DNA of 64,000 bases, from positions 1-64,000 of the forward strand of contig JALCME010000016.1 in the NCBI GenBank assembly GCA_022648295.1, written 5' to 3'. The notes under the pieces were generated by a model. The model did not search any database and was not told the DNA's origin. It saw only the letters and a program-made list of their open reading frames with translations. Every line of letters begins with the position of its first letter. The stretch's first letter is position 1. The position numbers and the translations under genes are program-made. The stretch comes from Bacteroides sp. GTDB taxonomy: Bacteria; Bacteroidota; Bacteroidia; Bacteroidales; Bacteroidaceae. Positions 1 through 8,622 of this stretch are shown in pieces.

Positions 1-1
1 T

Positions 2-301
2 GCGCATGTGTATGGGCATAATGCCCACAGCATTGGCATCTGCTATGAGGGTGGGCTGGATGAGCAGGGACGTCCGGCAGATACCCGAACGCCGTATCAA
101 AAGCACTCTTTGCGTGTGCTTGTCCTGCTTTTGCTGCGTGACTATCCCGGTTGCCGTGTCTGTGGTCACCGTGATTTGAGTCCCGATTTGAATCATGACG
201 GGAAGATAGAGCCTCGGGAATGGATTAAGCAATGTCCCTGCTTTGAAGCATCGAAGTTGTTGGAGGAGCCTGTACCCGGGATGCCGGGGTGGAAGTTATA
301 G
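2..301 (+). CDS. N-acetylmuramoyl-L-alanine amidase, C-terminal part (gene starts before the window)
   Basis: This is the last 99 codons of a reading frame that is already open at base 2. The surviving residues include GHNAHSIGICYEGG, GHRDLSPD and the end motif QCPCFEA. These are typical of the T7-lysozyme/PGRP-like Amidase_2 fold, where His of the GHRD motif and the following Cys/Lys region form the zinc and catalytic site. Such small amidases are common in Bacteroides, often of phage or integrative-element origin, and cut the bond between muramic acid and the stem peptide. The N-terminal part, including the first zinc His, lies outside the window. It is convergent with the next gene, whose stop is two bases away. 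Confidence 0.8.
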   Translation, partial: AHVYGHNAHSIGICYEGGLDEQGRPADTRTPYQKHSLRVLVLLLLRDYPGCRVCGHRDLSPDLNHDGKIEPREWIKQCPCFEASKLLEEPVPGMPGWKL

Positions 302-303
302 AG

Positions 304-954
304 CTATTCTTGTATATTCTCTAATTGGGTAATCCAATCATTAAAGTGAACGGCTTTATTCCTTATGTTTTGTAAACCGATTGCTGTAGCTAAAATAGCT
401 CCGTATACCACTTTATTATACCCTTTAATTAATCGTTCCAAGCGTTTGGATGGTGCTGTTGTTGGACCATCATTTATGAGTTCAGGGTTTGGATTCAAAT
501 TTATGGTGTCTTCAAGTGTGGTAAGGTCTGTAATTTCGTTTTGAGGTATATTGTTTTTAAAAGCAGCTATGTTGTTGAATAGTAAGCCTTCAAATTCATG
601 TAATTGTATATATGCTATAAATCGATGGTTGCTAATGTCTTCCTTCATAGCTTGTTCCAAAAAAATCATTTTTTGGATTTTATCTGCAATTCCTTTGCTT
701 TCATCCCATTTAGGGAATCTATGATAGTCCTTGATGCCGTAAAAATCAATTAAGAGAGTGACGAATACCTCTTTTTCATTTAAATGAAGTAATATTTGAT
801 TTTTTATTTGCTTCCAAGGAACAATTCCTCCTAATGACTTTTTTATTAAAGGAGTTTCAATGTATATGTCTTTGTTTTGAAAGTGCTGATATAATACGTC
901 TTTACAAAATTCTTGCTCGGTTTCCCCTTCACAAATTATAATAAGTCGTTTCAT
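304..954 (-). CDS. DUF4276 family TOPRIM-like protein
   Basis: A 216-residue protein with the N-terminal motif EGETE (residues 9-13), an acidic LLID (Asp70) and QLHEFEGLLF (117-126), the hallmarks of the DUF4276 family. The E-then-D arrangement resembles a TOPRIM nuclease/primase fold. Its start is two bases after the stop of the upstream ATPase gene, so the two are surely translated from one mRNA and probably work as a complex. Pairs of an ABC-type ATPase with a TOPRIM-like partner are known in phage defence (OLD, Gabija, PARIS); that this pair does the same is inference. The genes are visibly more AT-rich than their neighbours, which suggests horizontal acquisition. Confidence 0.75.
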   Translation of the reverse strand: MKRLIIICEGETEQEFCKDVLYQHFQNKDIYIETPLIKKSLGGIVPWKQIKNQILLHLNEKEVFVTLLIDFYGIKDYHRFPKWDESKGIADKIQKMIFLEQAMKEDISNHRFIAYIQLHEFEGLLFNNIAAFKNNIPQNEITDLTTLEDTINLNPNPELINDGPTTAPSKRLERLIKGYNKVVYGAILATAIGLQNIRNKAVHFNDWITQLENIQE

Positions 955-956
955 TG

Positions 957-2027
957 CTAATCGTTGTTAGGATGACCTCCTTGAATAATACTTCGTTTCC
1001 ACAAATCATCTATTGTATATTCTTTTAGCCATGAAGAAAGTTCTTCTGTGTCTAATCGGTTAAACTGACTTTCTCCTCTGATCTGATCTACAGTGATGAT
1101 ATCTTCCGGTTGGAAATGACTGATTAGATCGGTTGATTGAGTGGCTGTAATTATTTGACAACCTTTTGCGGCAGCCGAGGATATCATACCCGCCAACTTT
1201 GCAATGGCAAATGGATGTAGACCTAATTCCGGTTCGTCTATTATAATGCTTGATGGTAAATCCGGTTGAAGGAATAATACCGACAGGGCTATAAAACGGA
1301 TAGTACCATCGGAGAGATCATTTACACCGTAAACGGTTGAGGAGTATTTGTCTTGCCATTGTAAACGGATAAGTCCTTCTTTATTCGGCTCTAAATAAAA
1401 GTCCGAGAAATAAGGTGCTATACTTTGAATGGTTTTTATTATGCGATTATAAACAATGGAATTAGTCTCTTTTATGTGATATAAAAATGCAGCCAGATTA
1501 TCTCCTTTTTCATAGAGAAAATAAATATCATTCTGTATATTGGATGATTTAGTGAAAGGTGAATTTACACTTGTATCATGGAAATGATATTTCTTGTATG
1601 ATTTTAAATATTTCTCTACATATTTTTTTCTAAAGTTATCCGTACTTTTAATGTTTGCCTCCGTTCCTCCTCCAGAGATATTCTGTCCCTCTTCTCTATT
1701 ATATACTAAGTATTCATTTGTGAAAATGAAGGAATCGGCCCCCTGTATTATTTTAAAGGCATATCCATTTTTGCTGTTATCAAACTCTATGTCAATATTA
1801 ATACATTCAGTAATTTTACTTCCCTTATGTAGCATCTTGTCCATGCCTCCATTGAGATTGACATAAATGGCCAGTTTTTTATCGTATACTCGGTTTAGAA
1901 ATTCAAAAAATGAGATAAAATTACTCTTACCGGAACCATTCGAACCAATTAAAATATTTATTGGCTTCAGTTCTAAATTTATGCATTTTATGGATTTATA
2001 TCCTTCTATTTTTATAGAATCAATCAT
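957..2027 (-). CDS. AAA_21-type ABC/SMC-like ATPase, partner of DUF4276 protein
   Basis: A 356-residue soluble ATPase. Walker A is GSNGSGKS (residues 28-35), an ABC-like signature LSDGT lies near residue 237 and Walker B IIIDEPELGLHP near 262-273, followed by an ATQS switch segment. This order and the short length place it in the AAA_21/AAA_15 group related to RecF, OLD and AriA-type ATPases. It is the first gene of a two-gene unit with the DUF4276 protein. It probably acts as the sensing or DNA-binding motor, with DUF4276 as effector (inference). Low GC, many AAT/ATA codons. There is no transposase or integrase visible next to it, though the amidase beside it may be phage-derived. Confidence 0.8.
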   Translation of the reverse strand: MIDSIKIEGYKSIKCINLELKPINILIGSNGSGKSNFISFFEFLNRVYDKKLAIYVNLNGGMDKMLHKGSKITECINIDIEFDNSKNGYAFKIIQGADSFIFTNEYLVYNREEGQNISGGGTEANIKSTDNFRKKYVEKYLKSYKKYHFHDTSVNSPFTKSSNIQNDIYFLYEKGDNLAAFLYHIKETNSIVYNRIIKTIQSIAPYFSDFYLEPNKEGLIRLQWQDKYSSTVYGVNDLSDGTIRFIALSVLFLQPDLPSSIIIDEPELGLHPFAIAKLAGMISSAAAKGCQIITATQSTDLISHFQPEDIITVDQIRGESQFNRLDTEELSSWLKEYTIDDLWKRSIIQGGHPNND

Positions 2028-2231
2028 ATTCCTTTTTATCTATTGCAAAATTGCACATAATATTTTAATCTGCAAATTATTTTAATCTTTTCGTCTTTTT
2101 TCGTTTTCAGCTGCTTCTATAATTGGAAAAATTGATTTTTTATGTTGTCTCTGCATTGTCATATTTCATACATCCTTTCGTAATAGTAAAGAGCGACATT
2201 TGCGATGTACTAAAAAGAAAGGAGTTATAAA

Positions 2232-2414
2232 ATGAAACTAAGTAAAAGCGATTACGCTATTGAGGCAACTGCCGATGGAGGATTTTATGCCTATCTGAAG
2301 AGTAACATTCTGTGTTGTGCTTACGGAGATAGCCTTGAAGAGGCTTGTGATAATTTGGCTGGTATCGTTGACGATTTCGTTAGCGACATGTATATGGTGG
2401 AGGAGTTTGTTTAA
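2232..2414 (+). CDS. Orphan HicB-like small protein
   Basis: A 60-residue acidic protein. The stretch YAIEATADGGFYAYL followed by GDSLEEACDNL matches the layout of the partial RNase-H-like HicB antitoxin domain (Y-I-x-DGGF-Y ... GDSLEEA-x-N). It has no C-terminal DNA-binding extension, and no HicA toxin (a double-stranded-RBD protein of about 60 residues) is visible on either side. An unusually clear Shine-Dalgarno sequence, AAAGGAG, ends seven bases before the ATG, rare in Bacteroides. A strong intrinsic terminator follows, so it is probably a monocistronic gene. The HicB assignment is by motif only and could be wrong for so short a protein. Confidence 0.6.
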   Translation: MKLSKSDYAIEATADGGFYAYLKSNILCCAYGDSLEEACDNLAGIVDDFVSDMYMVEEFV

Positions 2415-2480
2415 GTGTAGTAATACACAGACAAACTAACTTCATCCTTTTTTACGTATTTAATTCCATAAATTCTCTAG

Positions 2481-2514
2481 AATCACGCCTGTGGGAACAG
2501 GTGTGATTTTTTTT
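2481..2514 (+). terminator. Intrinsic terminator of the HicB-like gene
   Basis: AATCACGCCTGT (2481-2492) pairs with ACAGGTGTGATT (2497-2508) across a four-base loop, with one G-T wobble, and runs into a tract of eight T. It lies 67 bases after the stop of the small gene. Confidence 0.85.
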
Positions 2515-2536
2515 GTATAGAAAAAATAGTATAAGC

Positions 2537-2567
2537 TTTGTAACATCAAAGTTATTTTATACGTTTA
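2537..2567 (+). promoter_or_regulatory. Probable promoter of the ABC transporter operon
   Basis: TTTG (2537-2540), a 19-base spacer, then TACGTTTA (2560-2567), one mismatch from the Bacteroides -7 consensus TAnnTTTG. The expected transcription start is near 2574, giving a leader of about 37 bases. Confidence 0.45.
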
Positions 2568-2610
2568 CTCTTTTAAAGGAACTACTATCTTATCTTTATC
2601 TATATTTAGT

Positions 2611-4917
2611 ATGAAGCAGTTGTATTATGTGGTGAGAACTTTGCTGCGCGCACGCGGTTCAAATACCATTAAAATTATATCTTTGAGCTTAGGCTTAACA
2701 ATGAGCATTTTGCTCTTTTCCCGCGTAGCTTTTGAATTGAGTTATGATTCTTGTTTTAAGGACACGGATAATTTATATCAAGTATTATCTGTTTTTATCA
2801 CTGGAGGTGAGAAGAATGAAGCGCAAGAACAGAATATGGGACCGGTGGCGGGTGCAATTCTTGAAAACTTTCCAAAAGAAGTAGAGTCTGCAACCTCACT
2901 TCTTTATAGTGATTCTCCTTTATACTACGGGAGCGTACGTTTTGGTAACAGGTCTGTGGCTGCTGACTCTCTCTTTTTTCAAACAATGGGTATTCAATTA
3001 TTGCAGGGGAACCCTCGTGAACTGATAAATCAGGATGTGATATTTCTTTCCGATCGGCTGGCTAAAAGAATATTTGGGAATGACTCCCCTGTAGGTAAGG
3101 TGCTTATGCTTAATAAAGAATTGGCATTAACAGTAAAGGGGACTTATAGTACTTTGCCTGATAATACAACTTTGCCTTGTGAAGCGGTTATTTCTCTGCC
3201 TACTATCTTGAATCGATACCATATGAATTATTCATGGAATGGCGGCGACAGTTATTTTGAATATATCCGTTTTCGTAAGGGAGCAGACAAGGTGACGGTG
3301 GAACAAAGGTTGGATGCAATGGTTGCAAAATATTTACCTTCGAGCTGGGCAAAAGAAAATATGGGCTATCAGGTACAGATAAAACCTTTGCGTGATGTAT
3401 ATCGTAGCTCAAAAGAGGTAAAGCGCATGGTGTGGATTATGAGTACCTTAGCTCTGGCTATTTTGTTTATTGCTTCGTTGAATTATGTGTTGATTTCTAT
3501 TTCTTCACTGTCTTATCGTGCTAAAAGTATTGGGGTGCATAAGTGTAACGGAGCATCGGGAAAAACGATTTTCGGTATGTTTTTGTGGGAAACCGGCATC
3601 ATCATATTATTAGCGTTGATGCTGATGGGATTGCTTATCTATAATTTCCGGGATTTTGTGGAAGATACTGTGGTTGTCAGCCTTTCTTCTTTATTTGCTT
3701 TTAATCGCCTTTGGGTACCTGCACTGACGGTATTTGTCCTTTTTATAATAGGGGGAGCATTGCCTGGACGCATTTTTTCATCTATACCGGTTACTCAGGT
3801 ATTTCGCCGGTATACGGAAGGCAAAAAGGGATGGAAGCGTTCACTGTTGTTTGTGCAGTTTGCAGGGGTCACTTTTATTACGGGTGTGATGTGTGTGGTA
3901 TTGTCCCAGTATTATTATGTCATTCATAAAGATGTAGGGTACGATGCACAACGTGTGGTAGTGTCCGATACTAACTTTAAAACCGATGAAGAGAGTGAGT
4001 ATGCAGGCACTTTTTTCCGTAAATTGCCATATGTGGAAGCTGTTTCCGCTGCATGGTATCATCCATGTGTGGGATATAGTGGTGAAATTGTTAATGATGA
4101 TAGCGGAAAGTCTTTGTTTTCCACACGTATTGTCGGTGCATTGGAAGATTATCCCGAAATGATGGGAATGAAAATAAAAGTCGGAAAAATGGCTCATTCA
4201 AAAGATGAGGTGGTGGTGAATGAATGCTATGCAGACCGGATGAGGTGGGGGAATGATATTGTGGGGCGTGTTATCCGCATGGGAGGGAAAAACTATAAGG
4301 TGGTTGGCTTGATGAAGGATTACCGTACAAATAGCTTTTATGAACCCCAGCAGCCACTTGTTGTACACTGGCAAAGAACTTTTGGAGGATGTATCCATAT
4401 TCGCTTGAAAGAGCCTTTTGTGGAGAATCTTAGAAAACTGAACAAAGATGCTTCCGAGGCATTATCGGATAAAGTAGTGGACTTTCGTTCGTTGGAATGG
4501 ATTTTGGCGAATAACTACAATGCGGTACGTGTCTTTCGCAATGCGACCATTATGGCTACTGTGGCTATGGTATTTATCATGCTTATGGGATTGATAGGAT
4601 ATACAGCTGATGAAGTACGCCGTCGTTCAAAAGAAATCGCAATTCGTAAGGTCAACGGCGCTGAAGTTGCGGATGTGCTGCATATTCTTTCGCGCGATGT
4701 GTTGTATGTTGCTTTTCCTGCGATTGTGGCGGGCTTGTTGGCTGCGTGGTATGTGAATCAAATATGGATGAATGCATTTGCGGAGCAGGTGGATTTAAGT
4801 TGGGCTGTCTATCCGTTGATTGGCATAATTCTGCTGGCGATTATTGTAGGGTGCGTGATCTGGAAATCGTGGAGAATTGCAAATGAGAATCCGGTAAATA
4901 GCATCAAGAGTGAATGA
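2611..4917 (+). CDS. ABC transporter permease, MacB/FtsX type
   Basis: A 768-residue inner-membrane protein with an N-terminal membrane segment (about residues 20-40), a large MacB-like periplasmic domain, a first FtsX block (three helices about 270-390), then a second periplasmic domain and a second FtsX block at the C-terminus (about 645-768). It contains the two FtsX motifs RAKSIGVHKCNGAS and RSKEIAIRKVNGAE that precede the membrane blocks. This duplicated arrangement is the Bacteroidetes form of the MacB/LolE-like permease, used in mechanotransmission-type efflux or lipoprotein handling. The matching ATPase follows 34 bases later. The substrate is unknown. Confidence 0.85.
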   Translation: MKQLYYVVRTLLRARGSNTIKIISLSLGLTMSILLFSRVAFELSYDSCFKDTDNLYQVLSVFITGGEKNEAQEQNMGPVAGAILENFPKEVESATSLLYSDSPLYYGSVRFGNRSVAADSLFFQTMGIQLLQGNPRELINQDVIFLSDRLAKRIFGNDSPVGKVLMLNKELALTVKGTYSTLPDNTTLPCEAVISLPTILNRYHMNYSWNGGDSYFEYIRFRKGADKVTVEQRLDAMVAKYLPSSWAKENMGYQVQIKPLRDVYRSSKEVKRMVWIMSTLALAILFIASLNYVLISISSLSYRAKSIGVHKCNGASGKTIFGMFLWETGIIILLALMLMGLLIYNFRDFVEDTVVVSLSSLFAFNRLWVPALTVFVLFIIGGALPGRIFSSIPVTQVFRRYTEGKKGWKRSLLFVQFAGVTFITGVMCVVLSQYYYVIHKDVGYDAQRVVVSDTNFKTDEESEYAGTFFRKLPYVEAVSAAWYHPCVGYSGEIVNDDSGKSLFSTRIVGALEDYPEMMGMKIKVGKMAHSKDEVVVNECYADRMRWGNDIVGRVIRMGGKNYKVVGLMKDYRTNSFYEPQQPLVVHWQRTFGGCIHIRLKEPFVENLRKLNKDASEALSDKVVDFRSLEWILANNYNAVRVFRNATIMATVAMVFIMLMGLIGYTADEVRRRSKEIAIRKVNGAEVADVLHILSRDVLYVAFPAIVAGLLAAWYVNQIWMNAFAEQVDLSWAVYPLIGIILLAIIVGCVIWKSWRIANENPVNSIKSE

Positions 4918-4951
4918 GGCATGAAAGGAAAATAGGTAAAAAACTAATAAT

Positions 4952-5647
4952 ATGATGATTGAAATAAATAACGTTAGTAAAGTGTTCCGTACTTCTGAGG
5001 TGGAGACGGTGGCTTTGAATCACGTAAACCTTGAAGTGAAAGAGGGTGAGTTTGTGGCTATTATGGGGCCTTCGGGTTGTGGTAAGTCCACGCTACTGAA
5101 TATTCTTGGCTTATTGGACAATCCAACGGAAGGATCATATAAGCTTCTTGGATGTGAAGTTGCCCGGTTGAAGGAAAAAGAGCGTACGCGTATGCGCAAA
5201 GGCAAGCTCGGTTTTGTTTTTCAGAGTTTTAATCTGATAGACGAACTGAATGTGTACGAGAATGTGGAGTTGCCGTTAACTTATCTTGGAGTAAAGGCTT
5301 CGGAGCGAAAAGAGCGGGTGGAAGAAATTTTGAAACGCATGAATATTTCACACCGGGCAAAGCACTTTCCACAGCAACTTTCAGGCGGCCAGCAACAGCG
5401 TGTTGCCATAGCAAGAGCTGTAGTGACAAACCCTAAATTGATCCTTGCTGATGAACCTACCGGTAACTTGGACTCGAAAAATGGAGCTGAAGTCATGAGT
5501 TTGCTGACAGAACTAAATGATGAAGGCACTACCATTATCATGGTGACACACTCCCAACATGATGCTTCTTTTGCTCATCGGACCATACAATTGTTCGACG
5601 GGAGTATCGTGGCAAGTGTAGAAACGTTACAAGCTACCACCATATAG
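4952..5647 (+). CDS. ABC transporter ATP-binding protein, LolD/MacB type
   Basis: A 231-residue cytoplasmic ATPase with all catalytic motifs: Walker A GPSGCGKST, Q-loop FVFQSFNL, signature LSGGQQQR, Walker B LILADEPTGNLD and the H-loop VTHS. The sequence FQSFNLIDELNVYENVELPL is the pattern of the MacB/LolD/FtsE subfamily that energises FtsX-type permeases. Its partner is the upstream 768-residue permease; two ATPases would serve one permease dimer or one duplicated permease. The stop lies two bases from the stop of the convergent MATE gene, so no room exists for a dedicated terminator. Confidence 0.9.
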   Translation: MMIEINNVSKVFRTSEVETVALNHVNLEVKEGEFVAIMGPSGCGKSTLLNILGLLDNPTEGSYKLLGCEVARLKEKERTRMRKGKLGFVFQSFNLIDELNVYENVELPLTYLGVKASERKERVEEILKRMNISHRAKHFPQQLSGGQQQRVAIARAVVTNPKLILADEPTGNLDSKNGAEVMSLLTELNDEGTTIIMVTHSQHDASFAHRTIQLFDGSIVASVETLQATTI

Positions 5648-5649
5648 TG

Positions 5650-6990
5650 TTATGTATGAGCGGATCTCCGGATGTAAACCATTAGGCTGATAATTGCCAC
5701 GATGACAGCCAAGAAGTCGGATACCGGCATGCTTATCCAAATTCCATCCAGACCAAATATATGGGGAAAGATGATTAGTCCGGGTAAGAGAAACAGCAAT
5801 TGCCGGGTGAGTGAAAGGAAAATACTCATTTTTGCTTTTCCTATGCTTTGAAAAAAATTGCCGATAACAATCTGAGCGCCTACCAAGGGGAACATGCCAA
5901 GGCAAAAGCGAACTCCTCTTGATGCAATACTGATCAGTTGATTATCGTTGGTGAAGATGGCTGATACGGCATTCGGAAAAAGTTCACAGATGATGAAACC
6001 GCTACTCGTGATGCATACTCCTACTATAATACTCAATCTTAGGGTTTGTTTTACCCTGTCATGCTTTTGAGCTCCGAAATTGTATCCTACAATTGGTTGC
6101 ATTCCCATTGTTAATCCGATGACAATCATGACATAAAGGGTCATCATGCGGTTGATGATACCAAAAGCTCCTACAGCCATATCACCTCCATATTTTTGCA
6201 AACTATTGTTTACTATAATGACGATGATGCAGGCGCATACGTTCATTAAGAAAGGAGACATGCCTATGGAGAAAATATTGCTGACAATACGTCTTTTTAT
6301 TATCCAGAAACCGCTTCCAAACCGGACATAGGTGCTTTTATTAATAAAATGCTTCACCACCCATATCATGCCGATAAACTGTGAGATAACCGTTGCCGTA
6401 GCTGCCCCGCGTATGCCCCAGTGGAAATAAAAAATGAAAATAGGAGCAAGAATGATATTGGAAAAGACAGTCACCATGGAAGTAAGCATGGCTTTTTTAG
6501 GATACCCTGTGGCACGCATTATATTATTGAGCCCGATCATGACATAAGCGATAGGGCTGCCAAGGAGAATAATCTGCATGAAATCGCGTGCATAGGGGAG
6601 TGTATTGTGACTGGCCCCAAAGAAAAGCAATATCTTATCGAGAAAGAGGAATGACAATCCCCCGAATATGAATGCGTTGATAATGCAAAGCATTAAGGTG
6701 TGTCCCAGGATTTCCGTCGCTCCCTTTAAATCTTTTTGTCCTAACCGGATAGATGAAAGAGTAGATCCTCCGGAAGAAACTAACGTACAAAATGCCACAA
6801 CAAGATTCATCAGGGGAAACGTAATAGCCAGCCCGGCAATAGCCATAGCGCCCACGCCATGACCGATAAAAACACTATCTATAATATTGTATATGGAAGT
6901 GATTGTCATGCCAATGATGGCGGGGATGGAGTATTGGAGCAGCAGTTTACCTATTCGTTCGGTACTCAGGATGTGCGGGTTGTTATCCAT
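5650..6990 (-). CDS. MATE family efflux transporter
   Basis: A 446-residue protein with about twelve hydrophobic helices and the MatE-repeat features PAIIGMTITSIYNIIDSVFIG near the N-terminus and a related GLTMGMQPIVGYNFGA in the second half. MATE proteins export drugs or metabolites in exchange for H+ or Na+; the substrate here is unknown. I chose the ATG at 6990 (MDNNPHIL) rather than an in-frame TTG at 7017, because a perfect -7 promoter box overlaps the TTG and would place the transcript start downstream of it. Confidence 0.88.
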   Translation of the reverse strand: MDNNPHILSTERIGKLLLQYSIPAIIGMTITSIYNIIDSVFIGHGVGAMAIAGLAITFPLMNLVVAFCTLVSSGGSTLSSIRLGQKDLKGATEILGHTLMLCIINAFIFGGLSFLFLDKILLFFGASHNTLPYARDFMQIILLGSPIAYVMIGLNNIMRATGYPKKAMLTSMVTVFSNIILAPIFIFYFHWGIRGAATATVISQFIGMIWVVKHFINKSTYVRFGSGFWIIKRRIVSNIFSIGMSPFLMNVCACIIVIIVNNSLQKYGGDMAVGAFGIINRMMTLYVMIVIGLTMGMQPIVGYNFGAQKHDRVKQTLRLSIIVGVCITSSGFIICELFPNAVSAIFTNDNQLISIASRGVRFCLGMFPLVGAQIVIGNFFQSIGKAKMSIFLSLTRQLLFLLPGLIIFPHIFGLDGIWISMPVSDFLAVIVAIISLMVYIRRSAHT

Positions 6991-7014
6991 AAAGTCTTTC
7001 CAGTTAATTTTGCG

Positions 7015-7022
7015 CAAAGGTA
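7015..7022 (-). promoter_or_regulatory. -7 box for the MATE gene
   Basis: TACCTTTG on the minus strand, a perfect TAnnTTTG. It predicts a start near 7008 and an 18-base leader to the ATG at 6990. No good -33 TTTG was seen. Confidence 0.5.
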
Positions 7023-7029
7023 CGAAATA

Positions 7030-7061
7030 TTTGCTTCATTCGAGGATTATTCAGACCTTTG
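7030..7061 (+). promoter_or_regulatory. Probable promoter of the HAD-panB-MFS operon
   Basis: TTTG (7030-7033), a 20-base spacer and GACCTTTG (7054-7061), one mismatch from TAnnTTTG. It sits back to back with the MATE promoter, only eight bases apart. Confidence 0.45.
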
Positions 7062-7114
7062 TGCGGTGAAATACTAATAGGTATTAATGATTTTCGCTGA
7101 TAAGGATAATTTAT

Positions 7115-7780
7115 ATGATTGATATACAAATGATTGCCGTTCTTTTTGATTTTGATGGGGTGGTTATGGATACTGAGAGTCAGTATTCTGTCTTTTGGCA
7201 TAAAGTGGGAGTGGACTATTTAGACATGGAGGATTTGGAAACCCGTGTGAAAGGACAGACATTGAAGTTTATTTATGACACCTTTTTCCCGGGAAAAGTG
7301 AATGAGCAATTGGCTATTACTGAAGCGCTTGAACGCTATGAACAACAAATGGACTATAGTTATGTGCCGGGTGTTAAAATGTTTATAGAAGATCTCCGCT
7401 ACCATGATGTGAAGCTGGCGGTGGTGACCAGTTCCAATAATGAGAAGATGGAAGCTGTCTATCGTAGGCATCCTGAAATAAAAAAAATGTTCGACCGCAT
7501 CCTTACGGCGGAAATGTTTTCGCACTCCAAACCGGCTCCGGATTGTTTTTTGTTGGGTATGGATGTTTTCGGTACGACTCCACAGACTACTTATGTTTTT
7601 GAGGATTCTTTTAACGGTTTGAAGGCAGGAATGGCTTCCGGAGCTACAGTGATAGGTCTGGCTACAACCAACCCCCGAAACTTAATTGAAGGAAAAGCAC
7701 ATTTTATCATTAATGATTTCAAGGGTATGACCTATGATAAATTAATGAAAAATTATACCTTTGTCCACAGAACGAAATAA
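7115..7780 (+). CDS. HAD superfamily hydrolase (beta-phosphoglucomutase-like phosphatase)
   Basis: A 221-residue soluble protein of HAD subfamily IA. Motif I is LFDFDGVVMDTES with the nucleophile Asp and acid/base Asp, motif II the VVTSSN segment, the conserved Lys is in SHSKPAPD, and motif IV is VFEDSFNGLKAG. It will hydrolyse or transfer phosphate on a small metabolite; the cap domain (about residues 20-85) sets specificity and cannot be read here. Translation may begin at the ATG given or at the internal Met before IAVLFDFDG (7130). It is followed 24 bases later by panB, probably in the same transcript. Confidence 0.88.
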   Translation: MIDIQMIAVLFDFDGVVMDTESQYSVFWHKVGVDYLDMEDLETRVKGQTLKFIYDTFFPGKVNEQLAITEALERYEQQMDYSYVPGVKMFIEDLRYHDVKLAVVTSSNNEKMEAVYRRHPEIKKMFDRILTAEMFSHSKPAPDCFLLGMDVFGTTPQTTYVFEDSFNGLKAGMASGATVIGLATTNPRNLIEGKAHFIINDFKGMTYDKLMKNYTFVHRTK

Positions 7781-7803
7781 AGACGTTTTAAATAACAAAA
7801 GAA

Positions 7804-8622
7804 ATGGGATATATTTCTGATGACACTCGTAAAGTGACTACTCATCGCCTTGTAGAAATGAAACAAAGAGGCGAAAAGATATCTATGTTGACATCTTATG
7901 ATTATACCATGGCGCAAATTGTGGATGGTGCCGGTGTTGATGTAATTTTAGTGGGAGATTCTGCTTCCAATGTGATGGCTGGAAATGTAACAACACTTCC
8001 TATCACGCTCGATCAGATGATTTATCATGGTAAGTCAGTGGTACGTGCAGTAAAACGAGCTATGGTGGTGATTGACATGCCATTTGGTTCTTATCAGGGA
8101 AATGAGCTGGAAGGGCTTGCTTCTGCTATTCGTATGATGAAGGAATGTCATGCGGATGCCTTGAAATTGGAAGGTGGCGAAGAGATTATTGATACGGTGA
8201 AACGTATTCTTAGTGCGGGTATTCCGTTGATGGGGCACCTTGGACTAATGCCGCAATCTATTAATAAATATGGAACTTATACGGTTCGTGCTAAAGATGA
8301 AGCTGAAGCGGATAAGCTGGTACGTGATGCCCACTTGTTGGAAGAAGCCGGTTGCTTTGCTCTGGTTTTGGAAAAAATACCGGCTGCTTTGGCCGAACGT
8401 GTGGCAAAAGAACTTACCATTCCCGTTATTGGGATTGGTGCTGGTGGATGCGTAGACGGTCAGGTTCTGGTTATACAGGATATGCTGGGGATGAACGATG
8501 GTTTCCGCCCGCGTTTCCTGCGCCGTTATGCAGATCTTCATACGGTAATGACTGATGCTATCAGCCATTATGTATCAGATGTGAAAAATTTAGATTTCCC
8601 GAATGAGAAAGAGCAATACTAA
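7804..8622 (+). CDS. panB: 3-methyl-2-oxobutanoate hydroxymethyltransferase (ketopantoate hydroxymethyltransferase)
   Basis: A 272-residue TIM-barrel enzyme of pantothenate/CoA synthesis, transferring a hydroxymethyl group from methylene-tetrahydrofolate to 2-oxoisovalerate. It shows the family features [19 protein letters not shown], the metal-binding VGDS (51-53), [12 protein letters not shown] and the C-terminal [16 protein letters not shown]. The length is standard (about 264-275). No panC is visible nearby. It overlaps the next gene by 20 bases, indicating translational coupling with the MFS protein. Confidence 0.96.
   Translation: MGYISDDTRKVTTHRLVEMKQRGEKISMLTSYDYTMAQIVDGAGVDVILVGDSASNVMAGNVTTLPITLDQMIYHGKSVVRAVKRAMVVIDMPFGSYQGNELEGLASAIRMMKECHADALKLEGGEEIIDTVKRILSAGIPLMGHLGLMPQSINKYGTYTVRAKDEAEADKLVRDAHLLEEAGCFALVLEKIPAALAERVAKELTIPVIGIGAGGCVDGQVLVIQDMLGMNDGFRPRFLRRYADLHTVMTDAISHYVSDVKNLDFPNEKEQY

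Noticed and set aside
6990..7017. TTG start for the MATE transporter
   Set aside because: A perfect -7 box (7015-7022) covers that codon, so the transcript would start after it.
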